Shown: piece after piece, positions 1-8,797 of the stretch | Layout: every line of letters starts with the position of its first letter | Position numbering within the stretch: the stretch's first letter is position 1 | DNA from: Caldimonas tepidiphila | Lineage (GTDB): Bacteria; Pseudomonadota; Gammaproteobacteria; Burkholderiales; Burkholderiaceae_C | Direction of reading: 5' to 3' | Assembly (NCBI RefSeq): GCF_003569765.1 | Contig: NZ_QXMG01000014.1 | Coordinates: forward strand, 1 to 64,000 | DNA length: 64,000 nt | Made by a program: the position numbers and the translations under genes | Notes under the pieces: generated by a model | What the model was told of the DNA's origin: nothing | The model's database searches: none | The model's input: the letters and a program-made list of their open reading frames with translations, nothing else

Positions 1-459
1 ATAACTCCGTCCGGGGTCAGGGGAATCTCGCTCTCAATCTATTTGCGCAACAAAGCCGCCACCGCTGGCCGTGTGGTTCGCCCGTCGGCAGTTACTCCCC
101 CCGCTCCTTGAGCGGACGGGGCGGGAATACTCAGCGACTCCTGCCGCTGATCAAACGCCGACTGCAAAGACTCCTGCTCCAGTCCGGCAATCAAGGGTCA
201 ATCCCTTTTATTCTTGTCCAGGAAAAGATACTCGATTGCAATCTCCCCTACCGGAAAAAGTACGCCAGGCAGGACGAGACACCGCAGGACCGTCATTATC
301 ATCACCGCACTCATCCGACCATCCATCCTCATTTCCAGATTTTTCTCCACAAAGCCCCCAAAATCCATGCCTGCATTTCTCCTCGAACGATCCGCCGAAT
401 ATTGGGCCTTGAATCGATCGCACACAGCAGGGCGGAGCCTCCTGTGGTAGAGTTTAAGG
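1..459. other. Region without a supported gene, upstream of the copper operon
   Basis: I see no convincing gene in this stretch. Short open frames occur on both strands, for example a minus-strand frame from about 425 to 198, but none has a clear Shine-Dalgarno sequence, a recognisable motif or the codon bias of the neighbours. Bases 180-420 are visibly less GC-rich than the rest of the window, as expected for a regulatory or intergenic region. The copper operon promoter should lie here, but I could not find a convincing -35/-10 pair or a CusR/CopR-type box. Confidence 0.5.
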
Positions 460-807
460 ATGCGTGTTCTGCTGGCATTGCTTCTTTGCCTCGCGATCCC
501 TCTCCAGGGGTTCGCGAACGCGCACGCCTTCGCAGACCAGCCCTGCCCAATGGAGCAAGCCGCCTACCAGGCCGCCTCCGACATGGCGGCCATGGAGGCC
601 GACTGCTGCAACGACGCCGAGACTGCCGGCACCACGGGCAAGACCTGCAAGACCGGGCAGGATTGCAAGCTGGCTCAAGCCTTCCTGGTCCTGCCGCCTG
701 TCGGGGGCCTCGGGCGGCTTCCCCCCTCGAGTCTGGTCCCGGCCCCTCCCGGGCTTCACCCGTCCTCTGACCCCTCCAGCGTGTGGCGTCCGCCAACGCT
801 GAGCTGA
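460..807 (+). CDS. Small exported Cys/Met-containing protein, first gene of the copper efflux cluster
   Basis: A 115-residue protein with a clear N-terminal signal peptide (hydrophobic residues 2-16, probable cleavage after the Ala-Asn-Ala or Ala-Phe-Ala segment near residue 21-25). The mature part carries scattered Met and five Cys residues (in CPM, CC, TCK and DCK contexts), consistent with periplasmic metal contact, followed by a Pro/Ser-rich tail. It lies 118 bases upstream of cusC in the same direction. Small exported proteins of this kind often open cus or czc-type operons in betaproteobacteria. I do not recognise a named family, and the metal-binding role is inferred from composition and position. 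An AAGG element sits just before the ATG. Confidence 0.6.
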   Translation: MRVLLALLLCLAIPLQGFANAHAFADQPCPMEQAAYQAASDMAAMEADCCNDAETAGTTGKTCKTGQDCKLAQAFLVLPPVGGLGRLPPSSLVPAPPGLHPSSDPSSVWRPPTLS

Positions 808-925
808 GCTCCCCACCCCAGCCCTCAAGCGCCATCCCGCGCGTGCCCTTGCGCACGAGGGGTTGCCGTTCGTGCGCCCGGCCGAATGATTTGCGCCGTC
901 GCACAAGTCTGCCCGGAGTCAGCTC

Positions 926-2308
926 ATGGAGCTTTTCAATGTCGGTGCGTCCTTCCGGACGCAGGACCGATCCTCTCGTTCGCCACGACCGGGTGCATTT
1001 CGCACTCTGACCGCGACCGTTCTCGCTGTCCTTGCCCTGTACGGCGGCCTCTCCGGCGCAGCGGTGGCGCAGGCGCTGCCGCCCGCCGGGCCCTTGACGC
1101 TCGACTTCGCCCTGAGGGCCGCCCGGGAGCGCTCGCAGGCGCTCGTGGCACAGGACGCGGCGGCCAGCGCAGCCCGTGACATGGCGGTGGCCGCCCGTCA
1201 GTTGCCGGACCCGATGCTCAGCGTCGGAGTGAGCAACGTCCCTGTCAGCGGCCCGGAACGATTCAGTCTCACGCAGATGGAGATGACGATGCGCTCCGTC
1301 GGCGTGATGCAGGAGTTCTCTCCCGATGAAAAGCGGCAGGCCCGCGCCGCCCGGTTCGAGCGCGAGGCCGAGGTGGCCCGCGAGATGCGGGCGCTGCAAC
1401 TCACCCGGCTGCGTCGCGACACCGCCCAGGCGTGGCTCGATCGCTACTACAGGCAGCAGATGGTCGAGCTGCTGAAGGCCCAGCGCGATGAGGCGCGGCT
1501 GCAGATCGAGGCGGCCGACGCCCTCTATCGCTCCGGCCGCAGCATGCAGGCGGACGCTTTCATGGCGCGCTCGGCGCTTGCGCAGATCGAGGACCGCATC
1601 CGGCAGGCCGATGCCGAGCTCCTCAACTCGACCATCGACCTGGCCCGCTGGATCGGCCCCCTGGCCCAGCAGCCCCTCGCCGGGCAGCCCCCCATCACGC
1701 AGACCCATCTGCAGCCGCACACGCTGGAGGGGCTGGTCAACCATCACCCGGAGCTGGAGGTGATGGCGGCTCGCGAAGCGGTCGCCCGCGCCGAAGCCGA
1801 GGTCGCGCGCCAGGACAAGCGGCCCGACGTGAACGTCGAACTCATGTACAGCCAGCGCGGCCCGAGTTACTCCAACATGGTCTCGCTGGGCGTCTCGGTG
1901 CCGCTGCAGTGGAACCAGAAGAACCGCCAGGACCGGGAACTGGCAGCCAGGCTGGCCATGGCCGAGCAGATGCGTGCCGAGCGCGCGGAGATGCAGCGCC
2001 AGCACCTTGCCGAGGTCCGTCGCTGGCATCAGACCTGGCGCAGCCAGCTGGAACGCCTCGACCTGTACGACCGCAGCCTGATCCCGCTGGCCGCCGAGCG
2101 CACGCGTGCGGCGCTGGCTGCCTACCGCGGGGGCACGGGGCCGCTCGCCGCCGTTCTCGACGCCCGGCGCATGGAGATCGATACCCGCATGGAGCGGCTG
2201 CGCATGGAAATGGAAACCGCAGGCTTGTGGGCGCAGCTGGAGTACCTGGTGCCCCCGGAACACGAGAGCGGCGCCGTCCCGCGCACCCCGGAGAACGCGG
2301 AGAAGTGA
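926..2308 (+). CDS. cusC: TolC-family outer membrane efflux protein, CusC-like
   Basis: A 460-residue outer membrane factor that would form the exit duct of the tripartite Cu(I)/Ag(I) pump. A signal peptide lies at about residues 24-49, with cleavage expected at Ala-Val-Ala before Gln49. The rest shows the two long alpha-helical, coiled-coil-rich halves typical of TolC-like proteins, with the '[20 protein letters not shown]' helix early on and its counterpart after the midpoint. GGAG lies 7 bases before the ATG. The cusB start codon follows only 2 bases after the stop, so the two are co-transcribed and probably translationally coupled. Assignment to copper rather than Co/Zn/Cd rests on the CusB, CusA and CusF features downstream. 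Confidence 0.9.
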   Translation: MELFNVGASFRTQDRSSRSPRPGAFRTLTATVLAVLALYGGLSGAAVAQALPPAGPLTLDFALRAARERSQALVAQDAAASAARDMAVAARQLPDPMLSVGVSNVPVSGPERFSLTQMEMTMRSVGVMQEFSPDEKRQARAARFEREAEVAREMRALQLTRLRRDTAQAWLDRYYRQQMVELLKAQRDEARLQIEAADALYRSGRSMQADAFMARSALAQIEDRIRQADAELLNSTIDLARWIGPLAQQPLAGQPPITQTHLQPHTLEGLVNHHPELEVMAAREAVARAEAEVARQDKRPDVNVELMYSQRGPSYSNMVSLGVSVPLQWNQKNRQDRELAARLAMAEQMRAERAEMQRQHLAEVRRWHQTWRSQLERLDLYDRSLIPLAAERTRAALAAYRGGTGPLAAVLDARRMEIDTRMERLRMEMETAGLWAQLEYLVPPEHESGAVPRTPENAEK

Positions 2309-2310
2309 AG

Positions 2311-3948
2311 ATGAACTACAAGAAACTCGTGATCGGTCTGCTGGTCGCCGGCGTGCTCGGCGCGTCGGCCTATGGCCTCTACAACCTGGGCATGCGCCAT
2401 GGCATGGACATGGGGGCTGCCGCGCCTGCCGCGGCCGCAAGCGCGGCAGTTCCTGTCGCGGCCGGCTCGGCGGTCGATCCCTCGAACTGGACGGTGCCGC
2501 AGGGCGAGGAGGCCACCCGCCGCCATGTCAAGCAAGGACTCAAGGCCGGCGATGTGGACCCGGTGACCGGCCGCAGGATCCTGCACTACCACGACCCGAT
2601 GGTGCCGGGGAAGAAGTTCGAGGCCCCAGGCAAGTCGCCCTTCATGGACATGATGCTGGTGCCCGCCTACGCCGGCAGCGAGGGCGCCGACGCGAGCAGC
2701 GTCACCGTCAGTCCGCGCATCCAGCAGAACCTGGGACTGCGCACGGCGGAGGTGGTCGAGGCGACGCTCGCGCCGCAGGTCTCCGCGGTGGGCTCGATCG
2801 CCTACAACGAGCGCGAGCAGGCCGTCGTGCAAGCCCGCGCGATGGGCTACGTCGAGAAGCTTCACGTGCGGGCCACGCTCGACCGGGTCGTGAAGGGCCA
2901 GCCCCTGGTCGAGCTCCATGTTCCCGACTGGGTCGCCGCCCAGGAGGAGTACCTGGCGCTGCGCCGCATGCAGGGCACGGACCTCGCACCCCTGGTCGAG
3001 GGCGCGCGCCAGCGCATGCGCCAGGCGGGCATGAGCGAGGAGCAGATCCGCCGCGTGGAATCGAGCGGACGACTGCACACGCGAGTCACGGTCACTGCAC
3101 CCATCGGCGGCGTGCTGGCGGAGCTGATGGTGCGCGAGGGCATGACCGTGATGCCGGGCATGACGCTCGCCCGCGTGCACGGCCTCTCGAGCGTCTGGGC
3201 GAACGCCGAGGTGCCGGAAAGCCAGGCCGCCCAGCTGCGCCCCGGCGCCAGGGTGCAGGCCACCAGTCCTGCCGTTCCCGGCCAGGTCTTCGAAGGCCGC
3301 GTGCAGGCCCTGCTGCCCGAGGTGAGCGCGGAGACACGCACGCTCAAGGCCCGCATGGAGCTGGACAATCCCCGGGGACAGCTGGTGCCGGGCATGTTCG
3401 TGCAGATGGAGCTCACCGGCAGCAACACAGACAAGTCGTTGGTCGTGCCGAGCGAGGCGGTCATCCAGACGGGCAGGCGTTCCGTGGTCATGGTCGCCGG
3501 GGAGGGCGGCAGCTTCAAGCCGGCAGAGGTCGAGATCGGGCGCGAGCTCGGCGGGAAGACCGAGATCCGGCGCGGCCTCGCAGCCGGCCAGCGCGTCGTC
3601 ACCTCCGGGCAGTTCCTGATCGACTCCGAGGCAAGCCTCCGGGGGCTGGAGGCCCGGCTCGACGCGGAGCCGGCTGCCGGCTCGGCAGGCGTGCACCGCA
3701 CCGAGGCGCTGGTCGAGGCGGTCGAGGGCGACACGGCGACCCTCACCCATCCGGAGGTTCCGAGCCTGAAGTGGCCGGCCATGACGATGGACTTCCGGCT
3801 GCCGCCCGGGCAGAAATCCGCCGACTTCTCCCCGGGCCAGCGCATCGAGATCGAGTTCCGGATGCAGGAAGACGACGTGCCGCAGATCACCTCGGTCCGG
3901 CCCCTGGGCACCCCGCCGGGCGGTCAGCCCCGGGGAGGGCGGAAATGA
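2311..3948 (+). CDS. cusB: RND periplasmic adaptor CusB with fused C-terminal CusF domain
   Basis: A 545-residue membrane fusion protein linking CusA to CusC. The order is: N-terminal membrane anchor (residues 5-24); a His/Met-containing heavy-metal-binding segment (about 88-121, '[20 protein letters not shown]' followed by FMDMM); barrel-sandwich and alpha-hairpin region (about 150-300); beta-barrel and membrane-proximal domains; and a C-terminal CusF-type copper-binding domain (about 467-532). That last domain has the His-8-Trp-3-Met-2-Met spacing (near H480, W488, M491, M493) known for the E. coli CusF Cu(I) site. The start was set at MNYKKL, directly after cusC. The stop overlaps the cusA start in an ATGA, which points to coupled translation. 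Confidence 0.93.
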   Translation: MNYKKLVIGLLVAGVLGASAYGLYNLGMRHGMDMGAAAPAAAASAAVPVAAGSAVDPSNWTVPQGEEATRRHVKQGLKAGDVDPVTGRRILHYHDPMVPGKKFEAPGKSPFMDMMLVPAYAGSEGADASSVTVSPRIQQNLGLRTAEVVEATLAPQVSAVGSIAYNEREQAVVQARAMGYVEKLHVRATLDRVVKGQPLVELHVPDWVAAQEEYLALRRMQGTDLAPLVEGARQRMRQAGMSEEQIRRVESSGRLHTRVTVTAPIGGVLAELMVREGMTVMPGMTLARVHGLSSVWANAEVPESQAAQLRPGARVQATSPAVPGQVFEGRVQALLPEVSAETRTLKARMELDNPRGQLVPGMFVQMELTGSNTDKSLVVPSEAVIQTGRRSVVMVAGEGGSFKPAEVEIGRELGGKTEIRRGLAAGQRVVTSGQFLIDSEASLRGLEARLDAEPAAGSAGVHRTEALVEAVEGDTATLTHPEVPSLKWPAMTMDFRLPPGQKSADFSPGQRIEIEFRMQEDDVPQITSVRPLGTPPGGQPRGGRK

Positions 3949-6900
3949 TCGCCGGTCTGATCCGCTGGTCGATCGCCAACCGCTTCCTGGTGCTGTTGGC
4001 GACCTTGATGATCAGCGCCTGGGGCCTGGTCTCGATGCTGCGCACGCCGCTCGACGCGCTGCCCGACCTCTCCGACGTGCAGGTGATCGTGCGCACGAGC
4101 TACCCCGGCCAGGCGCCGCAGCTCGTCGAGAACCAGGTCACCTATCCGCTCACGACGACGATGCTGTCGGTGCCGGGCGCCCGCGCGGTGCGCGGCTACT
4201 CCTTCTTCGGCGACAGCTTCGTCTACGTGCTGTTCGAGGACGGCACGGACCTCTACTGGGCACGCTCGCGGGTGCTGGAGTACCTGAACCAGGTGCAGTC
4301 GCGCCTGCCGCCCACGGCCAAGTCCTCGATCGGCCCGGACGCCACCGGCGTCGGCTGGATCTACCAGTATGCGCTCGTCGACAGGGGCGGCACGCAGGAT
4401 CTGTCGCAGCTGCGGGCGCTGCAGGACTGGTTCCTGAAGTACGAGCTGGCGACGGTCCCCGGCGTGGCAGAGGTGGCGACCATCGGCGGCATGGTGCGGC
4501 AGTACCAGGTCGTTCTCGACCCGGCCAAGTTGGCGGCCTACCGAATACCGCATGGCAGGGTGATCGAGGCCATCGGGCGAGCGAACCAGGAGGCGGGCGG
4601 GGCGGTGCTGGAGATGGGCGAGGCCGAGTACATGGTGCGCGCCTCCGGCTACCTGCAGACCCTGGACGACTTCCGCGCGATTCCGCTGATGACCACCGAG
4701 GCCGGCGTCTCGGTGCGGTTGGGCGACGTGGCACGGGTGCAGCTCGGCCCCGAGATGCGGCGCGGCATCGGCGAGCTCGACGGCGAGGGCGAGGCCGTGG
4801 GCGGCGTGATCGTGATGCGCTCGGGCAAGAACGCGCTCGAGACCATCCAGGCCGTCAAGGCCAGGCTCGGCGACTTGCAAAGGAGCCTGCCCGAGGGCGT
4901 CGAGATCGTCCCCGTCTACGACCGCTCGGGCCTGATCGAGCGCGCGGTGAAGAACCTGACGCACAAGCTCGTCGAGGAATTCGTCGTCGTCGCCCTCGTC
5001 TGCGTGGCCTTTCTCTTTCACCTGCGCTCCGCGCTCGTGGCGATCGTCTCGCTGCCGCTCGGCGTGCTGATCTCCTTCATCGTCATGCACTACCAGGGCG
5101 TGAACGCAAACGTGATGTCGCTGGGCGGCATCGCGATCGCGATCGGGGCGATGGTGGACGCGGCGCTGGTGATGATCGAGAACGCGCACAAGCATCTCGA
5201 GCAATGGGAGCACGACCATCCCGGCCGGAGGCTCGAAGGCGAGGCACGTTGGCGCGTGATCGGGGACGCGGCGGTCGAAGTCGGGCCGGCGCTCTTCTTC
5301 TCGCTCCTGATCATCACGCTCTCCTTCATCCCGGTCTTCACGCTCGAAGCGCAGGAGGGGCGGCTCTTCTCGCCACTGGCCTTCACCAAGACCTATGCGA
5401 TGGCGGCCTCGGCCGGACTGGCGGTGACCCTGATCCCGGTGCTGATGGGTTATCTGATCCGCGGGCGGATTCCGAAGGAGCAGGCCAACCCGCTCAACCG
5501 CTGGCTGATCGCGGCCTACCGGCCGCTGCTCGAGCGCGTGCTGCAGGCGCCCAGGACGACGCTTGCCGTGGCGGGCGCCTTTCTCGTGGTAAGCCTGTGG
5601 CCGCTGCAGCACATCGGCACCGAGTTCATGCCGCCGCTCGACGAGGGCGACCTGCTCTACATGCCGACGGCCCTGCCGGGCCTGTCGGCGGCCAAGGCGG
5701 TCGAACTGCTGCAGCAGACCGACCGGCTGATCAAGACGGTGCCCGAGGTGCAGAGCGTCTACGGCAAGGCCGGTCGTGCGGAATCGGCCACCGACCCGGC
5801 GCCGCTGGAGATGTTCGAGACCACCATCCAGTTCAAGCCGCGCGAGCAGTGGCGCGAGGGGATGACGCCGGACAAGCTGGTGGAGGAGCTGGACCGCATC
5901 GTCCGGGTGCCCGGCTTGTCGAACATCTGGGTGCCACCGATCCGCAACCGCATCGACATGCTCGCCACCGGCATCAAGAGCCCGGTGGGCGTGAAGGTGG
6001 CCGGGCAGGACATCGCCACCATCGACCGGCTCACCGGCGAGATCGAGCGGGCGCTCAAGGACGTGCCCGGCGTGAGCAGCGCGCTCGCCGAGCGGCTGAC
6101 CGGCGGGCGCTACGTCGATGTCGCGATCAAGCGGGATGCGGCCGCGCGCTACGGGCTCAACATCGCCGACGTCCAGTCGCTCATTGCGAGCGCCGTCGGG
6201 GGCGAGAACATCGGCGAGACGGTGGAGGGCTTGCAGCGCTTCCCGATCAACGTGCGCTACCCCCGCGAGGTCCGGGACTCGCTGTCCGGCCTGCGCGAGC
6301 TGCCCATCATCACCGAGCGGGGCCAGCGCCTGGTGCTGTCCGACGTGGCGGACATCCGCGTCAGCGACGGCCCCCCGATGCTCCGGAGTGAGAACGCCCG
6401 CCTGGCAGGTTTCGTCTATGTCGATATCCGCGGGCGCGACCTGCGCTCGGCGGTGCAGGACATGCAGCGTGCGGTGGCTGAAGAAGTGAAGCTGCCCGCG
6501 GGCTACTCGGTCTCGTGGTCGGGCCAGTTCGAGTACCTGGAGCGCGCCGCCGCGAAGCTGCGGATCGCCGTGCCCTTCACGCTGCTGATCATCTTCGTGC
6601 TGCTCTACCTGACCTTCCGACGCATGGACGAGGCCCTGCTGATCATGGCCACCTTGCCCCTGGCCCTGGTCGGCGGCATCTGGCTGCTGTGGCTGCTCGA
6701 CTACAACCTCTCGGTGGCGGGGGCCGTGGGCTTCATCGCGCTCGCCGGGGTCGCCGCGGAGTTCGGCGTGATCATGCTGCTCTATCTCCGCCAGGCTTGG
6801 GACGCGCGCCGGGAGAACGGCGAGGAAAGCAGGGCCGACCTGCTGGACGCGATCCGCGAAGGTGCGGCACTGCGCGTACGCCCCAAGGCGATGACGGTGC

Positions 6901-7115
6901 TCACGATCCTGGTCGGCCTGCTGCCGATCATGTGGGGCGGGGGGACGGGCAGCGAGGTGATGCAGCGCATCGCGGCGCCCATGGTGGGCGGAATGATCAC
7001 CGCGCCGCTGCTGTCGATGTTCGTGATCCCCGCCGCGTACCTGCTGATGCGCCGCACCAAGGAAAGGGCGCCCCTGCCCGCGACTGATGACGAGCTCTCC
7101 GCAAAGCCGCTTTGA
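3945..7115 (+). CDS. cusA: CusA-type heavy-metal RND efflux transporter
   Basis: A 1056-residue inner-membrane proton/cation antiporter of the HME-RND class, the expected length for CusA. It has one N-terminal helix, two large periplasmic loops and two blocks of membrane helices (about residues 340-550 and 870-1035). The transmembrane 4 motif '[19 protein letters not shown]' is the Cu/Ag-type HME signature, unlike the DFG-type seen in Co/Zn/Cd pumps. The loops are Met-containing, as expected for a methionine relay, although individual relay residues cannot be assigned without an alignment. It overlaps cusB by 4 bases. Nothing looks truncated. Confidence 0.95.
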   Translation: MIAGLIRWSIANRFLVLLATLMISAWGLVSMLRTPLDALPDLSDVQVIVRTSYPGQAPQLVENQVTYPLTTTMLSVPGARAVRGYSFFGDSFVYVLFEDGTDLYWARSRVLEYLNQVQSRLPPTAKSSIGPDATGVGWIYQYALVDRGGTQDLSQLRALQDWFLKYELATVPGVAEVATIGGMVRQYQVVLDPAKLAAYRIPHGRVIEAIGRANQEAGGAVLEMGEAEYMVRASGYLQTLDDFRAIPLMTTEAGVSVRLGDVARVQLGPEMRRGIGELDGEGEAVGGVIVMRSGKNALETIQAVKARLGDLQRSLPEGVEIVPVYDRSGLIERAVKNLTHKLVEEFVVVALVCVAFLFHLRSALVAIVSLPLGVLISFIVMHYQGVNANVMSLGGIAIAIGAMVDAALVMIENAHKHLEQWEHDHPGRRLEGEARWRVIGDAAVEVGPALFFSLLIITLSFIPVFTLEAQEGRLFSPLAFTKTYAMAASAGLAVTLIPVLMGYLIRGRIPKEQANPLNRWLIAAYRPLLERVLQAPRTTLAVAGAFLVVSLWPLQHIGTEFMPPLDEGDLLYMPTALPGLSAAKAVELLQQTDRLIKTVPEVQSVYGKAGRAESATDPAPLEMFETTIQFKPREQWREGMTPDKLVEELDRIVRVPGLSNIWVPPIRNRIDMLATGIKSPVGVKVAGQDIATIDRLTGEIERALKDVPGVSSALAERLTGGRYVDVAIKRDAAARYGLNIADVQSLIASAVGGENIGETVEGLQRFPINVRYPREVRDSLSGLRELPIITERGQRLVLSDVADIRVSDGPPMLRSENARLAGFVYVDIRGRDLRSAVQDMQRAVAEEVKLPAGYSVSWSGQFEYLERAAAKLRIAVPFTLLIIFVLLYLTFRRMDEALLIMATLPLALVGGIWLLWLLDYNLSVAGAVGFIALAGVAAEFGVIMLLYLRQAWDARRENGEESRADLLDAIREGAALRVRPKAMTVLTILVGLLPIMWGGGTGSEVMQRIAAPMVGGMITAPLLSMFVIPAAYLLMRRTKERAPLPATDDELSAKPL

Positions 7116-7126
7116 CCCACCCGCAC

Positions 7127-7182
7127 AGGGCCGGAGACCGGCCCTGGCCGAAAGCCGACCGGCCTTCGCCGGCCGGTCGGCT
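7127..7182 (+). other. Two intercistronic hairpins after cusA
   Basis: Two GC-rich inverted repeats fill the 93-base gap between cusA and the next gene. The first (7127-7145) has the stem AGGGCCGG / CCGGCCCT with a 3-base loop. The second (7153-7182) pairs AGCCGACCGGCC with GGCCGGTCGGCT around TTCGCC. Neither is followed by a T-run, so full Rho-independent termination is unlikely. They could pause polymerase or protect the cusCBA mRNA 3' end, giving different expression of the transporter and the downstream periplasmic copper proteins. That role is an inference. Confidence 0.5.
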
Positions 7183-7208
7183 CCCCATCCTCCGACAGGA
7201 GCTTTCAC

Positions 7209-7649
7209 ATGAAACTCACCCGCCTGCTGCCGGGCGCGCTCGCGCTCATGACGACGCTGGCCGCCTGCGCCGCCGCCCCGCAGCCCTCAGCGCCGCCCCA
7301 GCCCCACGCGGCGATGCAGTCCGTGCACCTGGCCGTCGGCCAGGTTCTCGGGGTCGACACCCGCGCACGCCTGCTGACCGTGGACCACCAGGACATCCCC
7401 AGCATCGGCATGCCGGCGATGACCATGGACTTCCCCGTGCACGAGTCGGTCGACCTGTCGCGGATCGCGACAGGACAGACCTTTGCCTTCCTGCTTGCAC
7501 CCGTGGCCGGAACGCTTGCCGTGACCGCACTCCAACCGGTCAAGACCGCTCCCATGAACAGCATGCCCGGCATGAAGAGCGGGCAGATGCCGATGGAGCC
7601 AAGCATGGGAATGATGGCTGAGTGCCACCGGATGATGCGCGGGAATTGA
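7209..7649 (+). CDS. CusF-like lipoprotein with modified copper site and Met-rich tail
   Basis: A 146-residue lipoprotein (lipobox Leu-Ala-Ala-Cys, Cys20). The mature region contains a CusF-type fold whose metal-site spacing is retained at His60, Met71 and Met73. The position of the stacking Trp, eight residues after the His, is occupied by Met68 (IGMPAMTMDF). The C-terminus is Met/His-rich (MNSMPGMKSGQMPMEPSMGM, then MMAECHRMM). It probably acts as a membrane-tethered Cu(I)/Ag(I) chaperone or sponge feeding CusB. An AGGA element precedes the ATG. It sits between cusA and the canonical cusF in the same operon, separated from each by hairpins. Confidence 0.8.
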   Translation: MKLTRLLPGALALMTTLAACAAAPQPSAPPQPHAAMQSVHLAVGQVLGVDTRARLLTVDHQDIPSIGMPAMTMDFPVHESVDLSRIATGQTFAFLLAPVAGTLAVTALQPVKTAPMNSMPGMKSGQMPMEPSMGMMAECHRMMRGN

Positions 7650-7662
7650 GTCCCGGCTCATG

Positions 7663-7692
7663 GTCGACGTCCCCCGTCAAAAGGACGTCGAC
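7663..7692 (+). other. Hairpin before cusF
   Basis: A perfect 10-base inverted repeat, GTCGACGTCC (7663-7672) and GGACGTCGAC (7683-7692), with a 10-base loop, followed by a pyrimidine-rich stretch TCCTCTCTTT. It starts 14 bases after the lipoprotein stop and ends 39 bases before the cusF start. It may be a weak terminator or a processing/stability element that allows cusF to be expressed at its own level. Confidence 0.5.
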
Positions 7693-7731
7693 TCCTCTCT
7701 TTCGACAATATTCAAGCCAAGAGGATTGGAA

Positions 7732-8109
7732 ATGAAGAAGTTCGCCAATTACGCCATCGCTATTGCCCTGATCGGAGCCCACGCCACCGCTTTCGCCGAC
7801 CAGAACATGGGCGGCATGAAAGGCATGCAGATGGACGGCATGAAGGGCATGCAGATGGAAAAGATGTCCCCGGCCGCGGAAGGACAAGAAAAGATCCACA
7901 CCGCCAAGGGCACGGTCAAGAAGGTCGACGCAAAGACCGGGATGGTGACCCTGGCCCACGGTCCGGTCAAGAGCATGAACTGGCCGGCGATGTCGATGGG
8001 TTTCAAGGTGAAGGACAAGGACCAACTGAGCAAGCTGACGGAGGGCAAATCTGTCGAGTTCAGCTTCGTACAGTCCGGCAAGGATTACGTGATCACCGAA
8101 GTCAAATAA
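7732..8109 (+). CDS. cusF: Periplasmic Cu(I)/Ag(I) chaperone CusF
   Basis: A 125-residue exported protein. A signal peptide spans residues 1-22 (cleavage after Ala-Phe-Ala). It is followed by a Met-rich linker with the repeated unit GMKGMQM (about residues 29-45) and a single CusF domain (about 52-125). The copper site is canonical: His76, Trp84, Met87 and Met89, matching the spacing of H36, W44, M47 and M49 of E. coli CusF. It would hand Cu(I) or Ag(I) to CusB. The start at MKKFANY was chosen over an upstream in-frame start because of the signal peptide and an AGAGGATTGGAA ribosome-binding region. The Met-rich linker is longer than in E. coli CusF. Confidence 0.92.
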   Translation: MKKFANYAIAIALIGAHATAFADQNMGGMKGMQMDGMKGMQMEKMSPAAEGQEKIHTAKGTVKKVDAKTGMVTLAHGPVKSMNWPAMSMGFKVKDKDQLSKLTEGKSVEFSFVQSGKDYVITEVK

Positions 8110-8358
8110 AACAACCCTGCGGTCTCAAGTCTGAAATCGCTCGCCGACTTTCGTGCCATCCCGCAAGAGCTTGCCGGCCGCAGATGCAGCGGGACTGCTG
8201 CGCGCCCCGGCTCCTGCGGCCGGATCGCAAGGGCATGGCTCTTGCTGGTCTTGCGCGCGACGGGAACCGCTTGGGTGCCCGGATCACCTTCGCTGCGAAG
8301 CCAGCCGCCGTTGACGCCGGCGCGCGGTCCCTCCGCAAGACACCTCGAGGCCCTCACG

Positions 8359-8715
8359 ATGACGCTCCTGCTCTCCTGGCTGATCCTCACGCTGGCAGTC
8401 TGGCTGACCGCCTACCTGCTGCCCGGATTCCACGTGAAGAGCTTCGGCAGCGCGATCATGGTGGCGGCGCTGATCGGCGTCCTCAACGTCCTGCTCGGCT
8501 GGCTGCTGTTCGCCTTCTTCACCGTCGCGACCCTGGGCATCGCCTGGCTGCTCGCGTTCATCACGCGCTGGATCATCGACGCGATCATCCTCAAGCTGGT
8601 CGACGCGCTGACGGACCGGCTGACGATCGACGGATTCCGCTGGGCGCTGGCCGGCTCCTTCGTGATGTCGGCGATCGGCACGCTCGGGGAGTGGCTCGTG
8701 CGCGGGGGTGGCTGA
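8359..8715 (+). CDS. Four-helix membrane protein of the phage holin IV type
   Basis: A 118-residue, very hydrophobic protein with four predicted membrane helices (about residues 2-20, 28-48, 55-75 and 96-113). It is typical of the short membrane proteins annotated as 'phage holin family, superfamily IV', which are common chromosomal genes with no proven lytic role. The start MTLLLSWL was chosen because the upstream in-frame extension is charged and has poor codon use. It is separated by 249 bases from cusF and is convergent with the BON-domain gene. There are no phage genes nearby, so a stress or envelope role is more likely than lysis. The function is unknown. Confidence 0.7.
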   Translation: MTLLLSWLILTLAVWLTAYLLPGFHVKSFGSAIMVAALIGVLNVLLGWLLFAFFTVATLGIAWLLAFITRWIIDAIILKLVDALTDRLTIDGFRWALAGSFVMSAIGTLGEWLVRGGG

Positions 8716-8797
8716 CCACGCGGCGAAACCACGCGGCTGCGGGCTGCGCGGCGCCGGCCGATGCCGGTGCGGCCGCCGCGCGGCGGCCGCTTGCCGC

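Noticed and set aside
198-425. Small minus-strand frame with a hydrophobic stretch upstream of the copper operon
   Set aside because: It has no ribosome site, the composition does not match neighbouring genes and no family is recognised. The stretch is better read as AT-richer intergenic DNA.
3924-7208. Very long open frame on the minus strand opposite cusA
   Set aside because: It mirrors the cusA frame, is His/Arg/Asp-rich with no domain, and arises from strong third-position G/C bias. The same applies to long antisense frames opposite 10533-13022, 13019-15409, 28917-31826 and 50333-53491.
8359-8715. Prophage remnant, because of the holin-like protein
   Set aside because: No lysin, integrase, tail or capsid genes lie nearby. 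Holin-IV-type proteins are common chromosomal membrane proteins.
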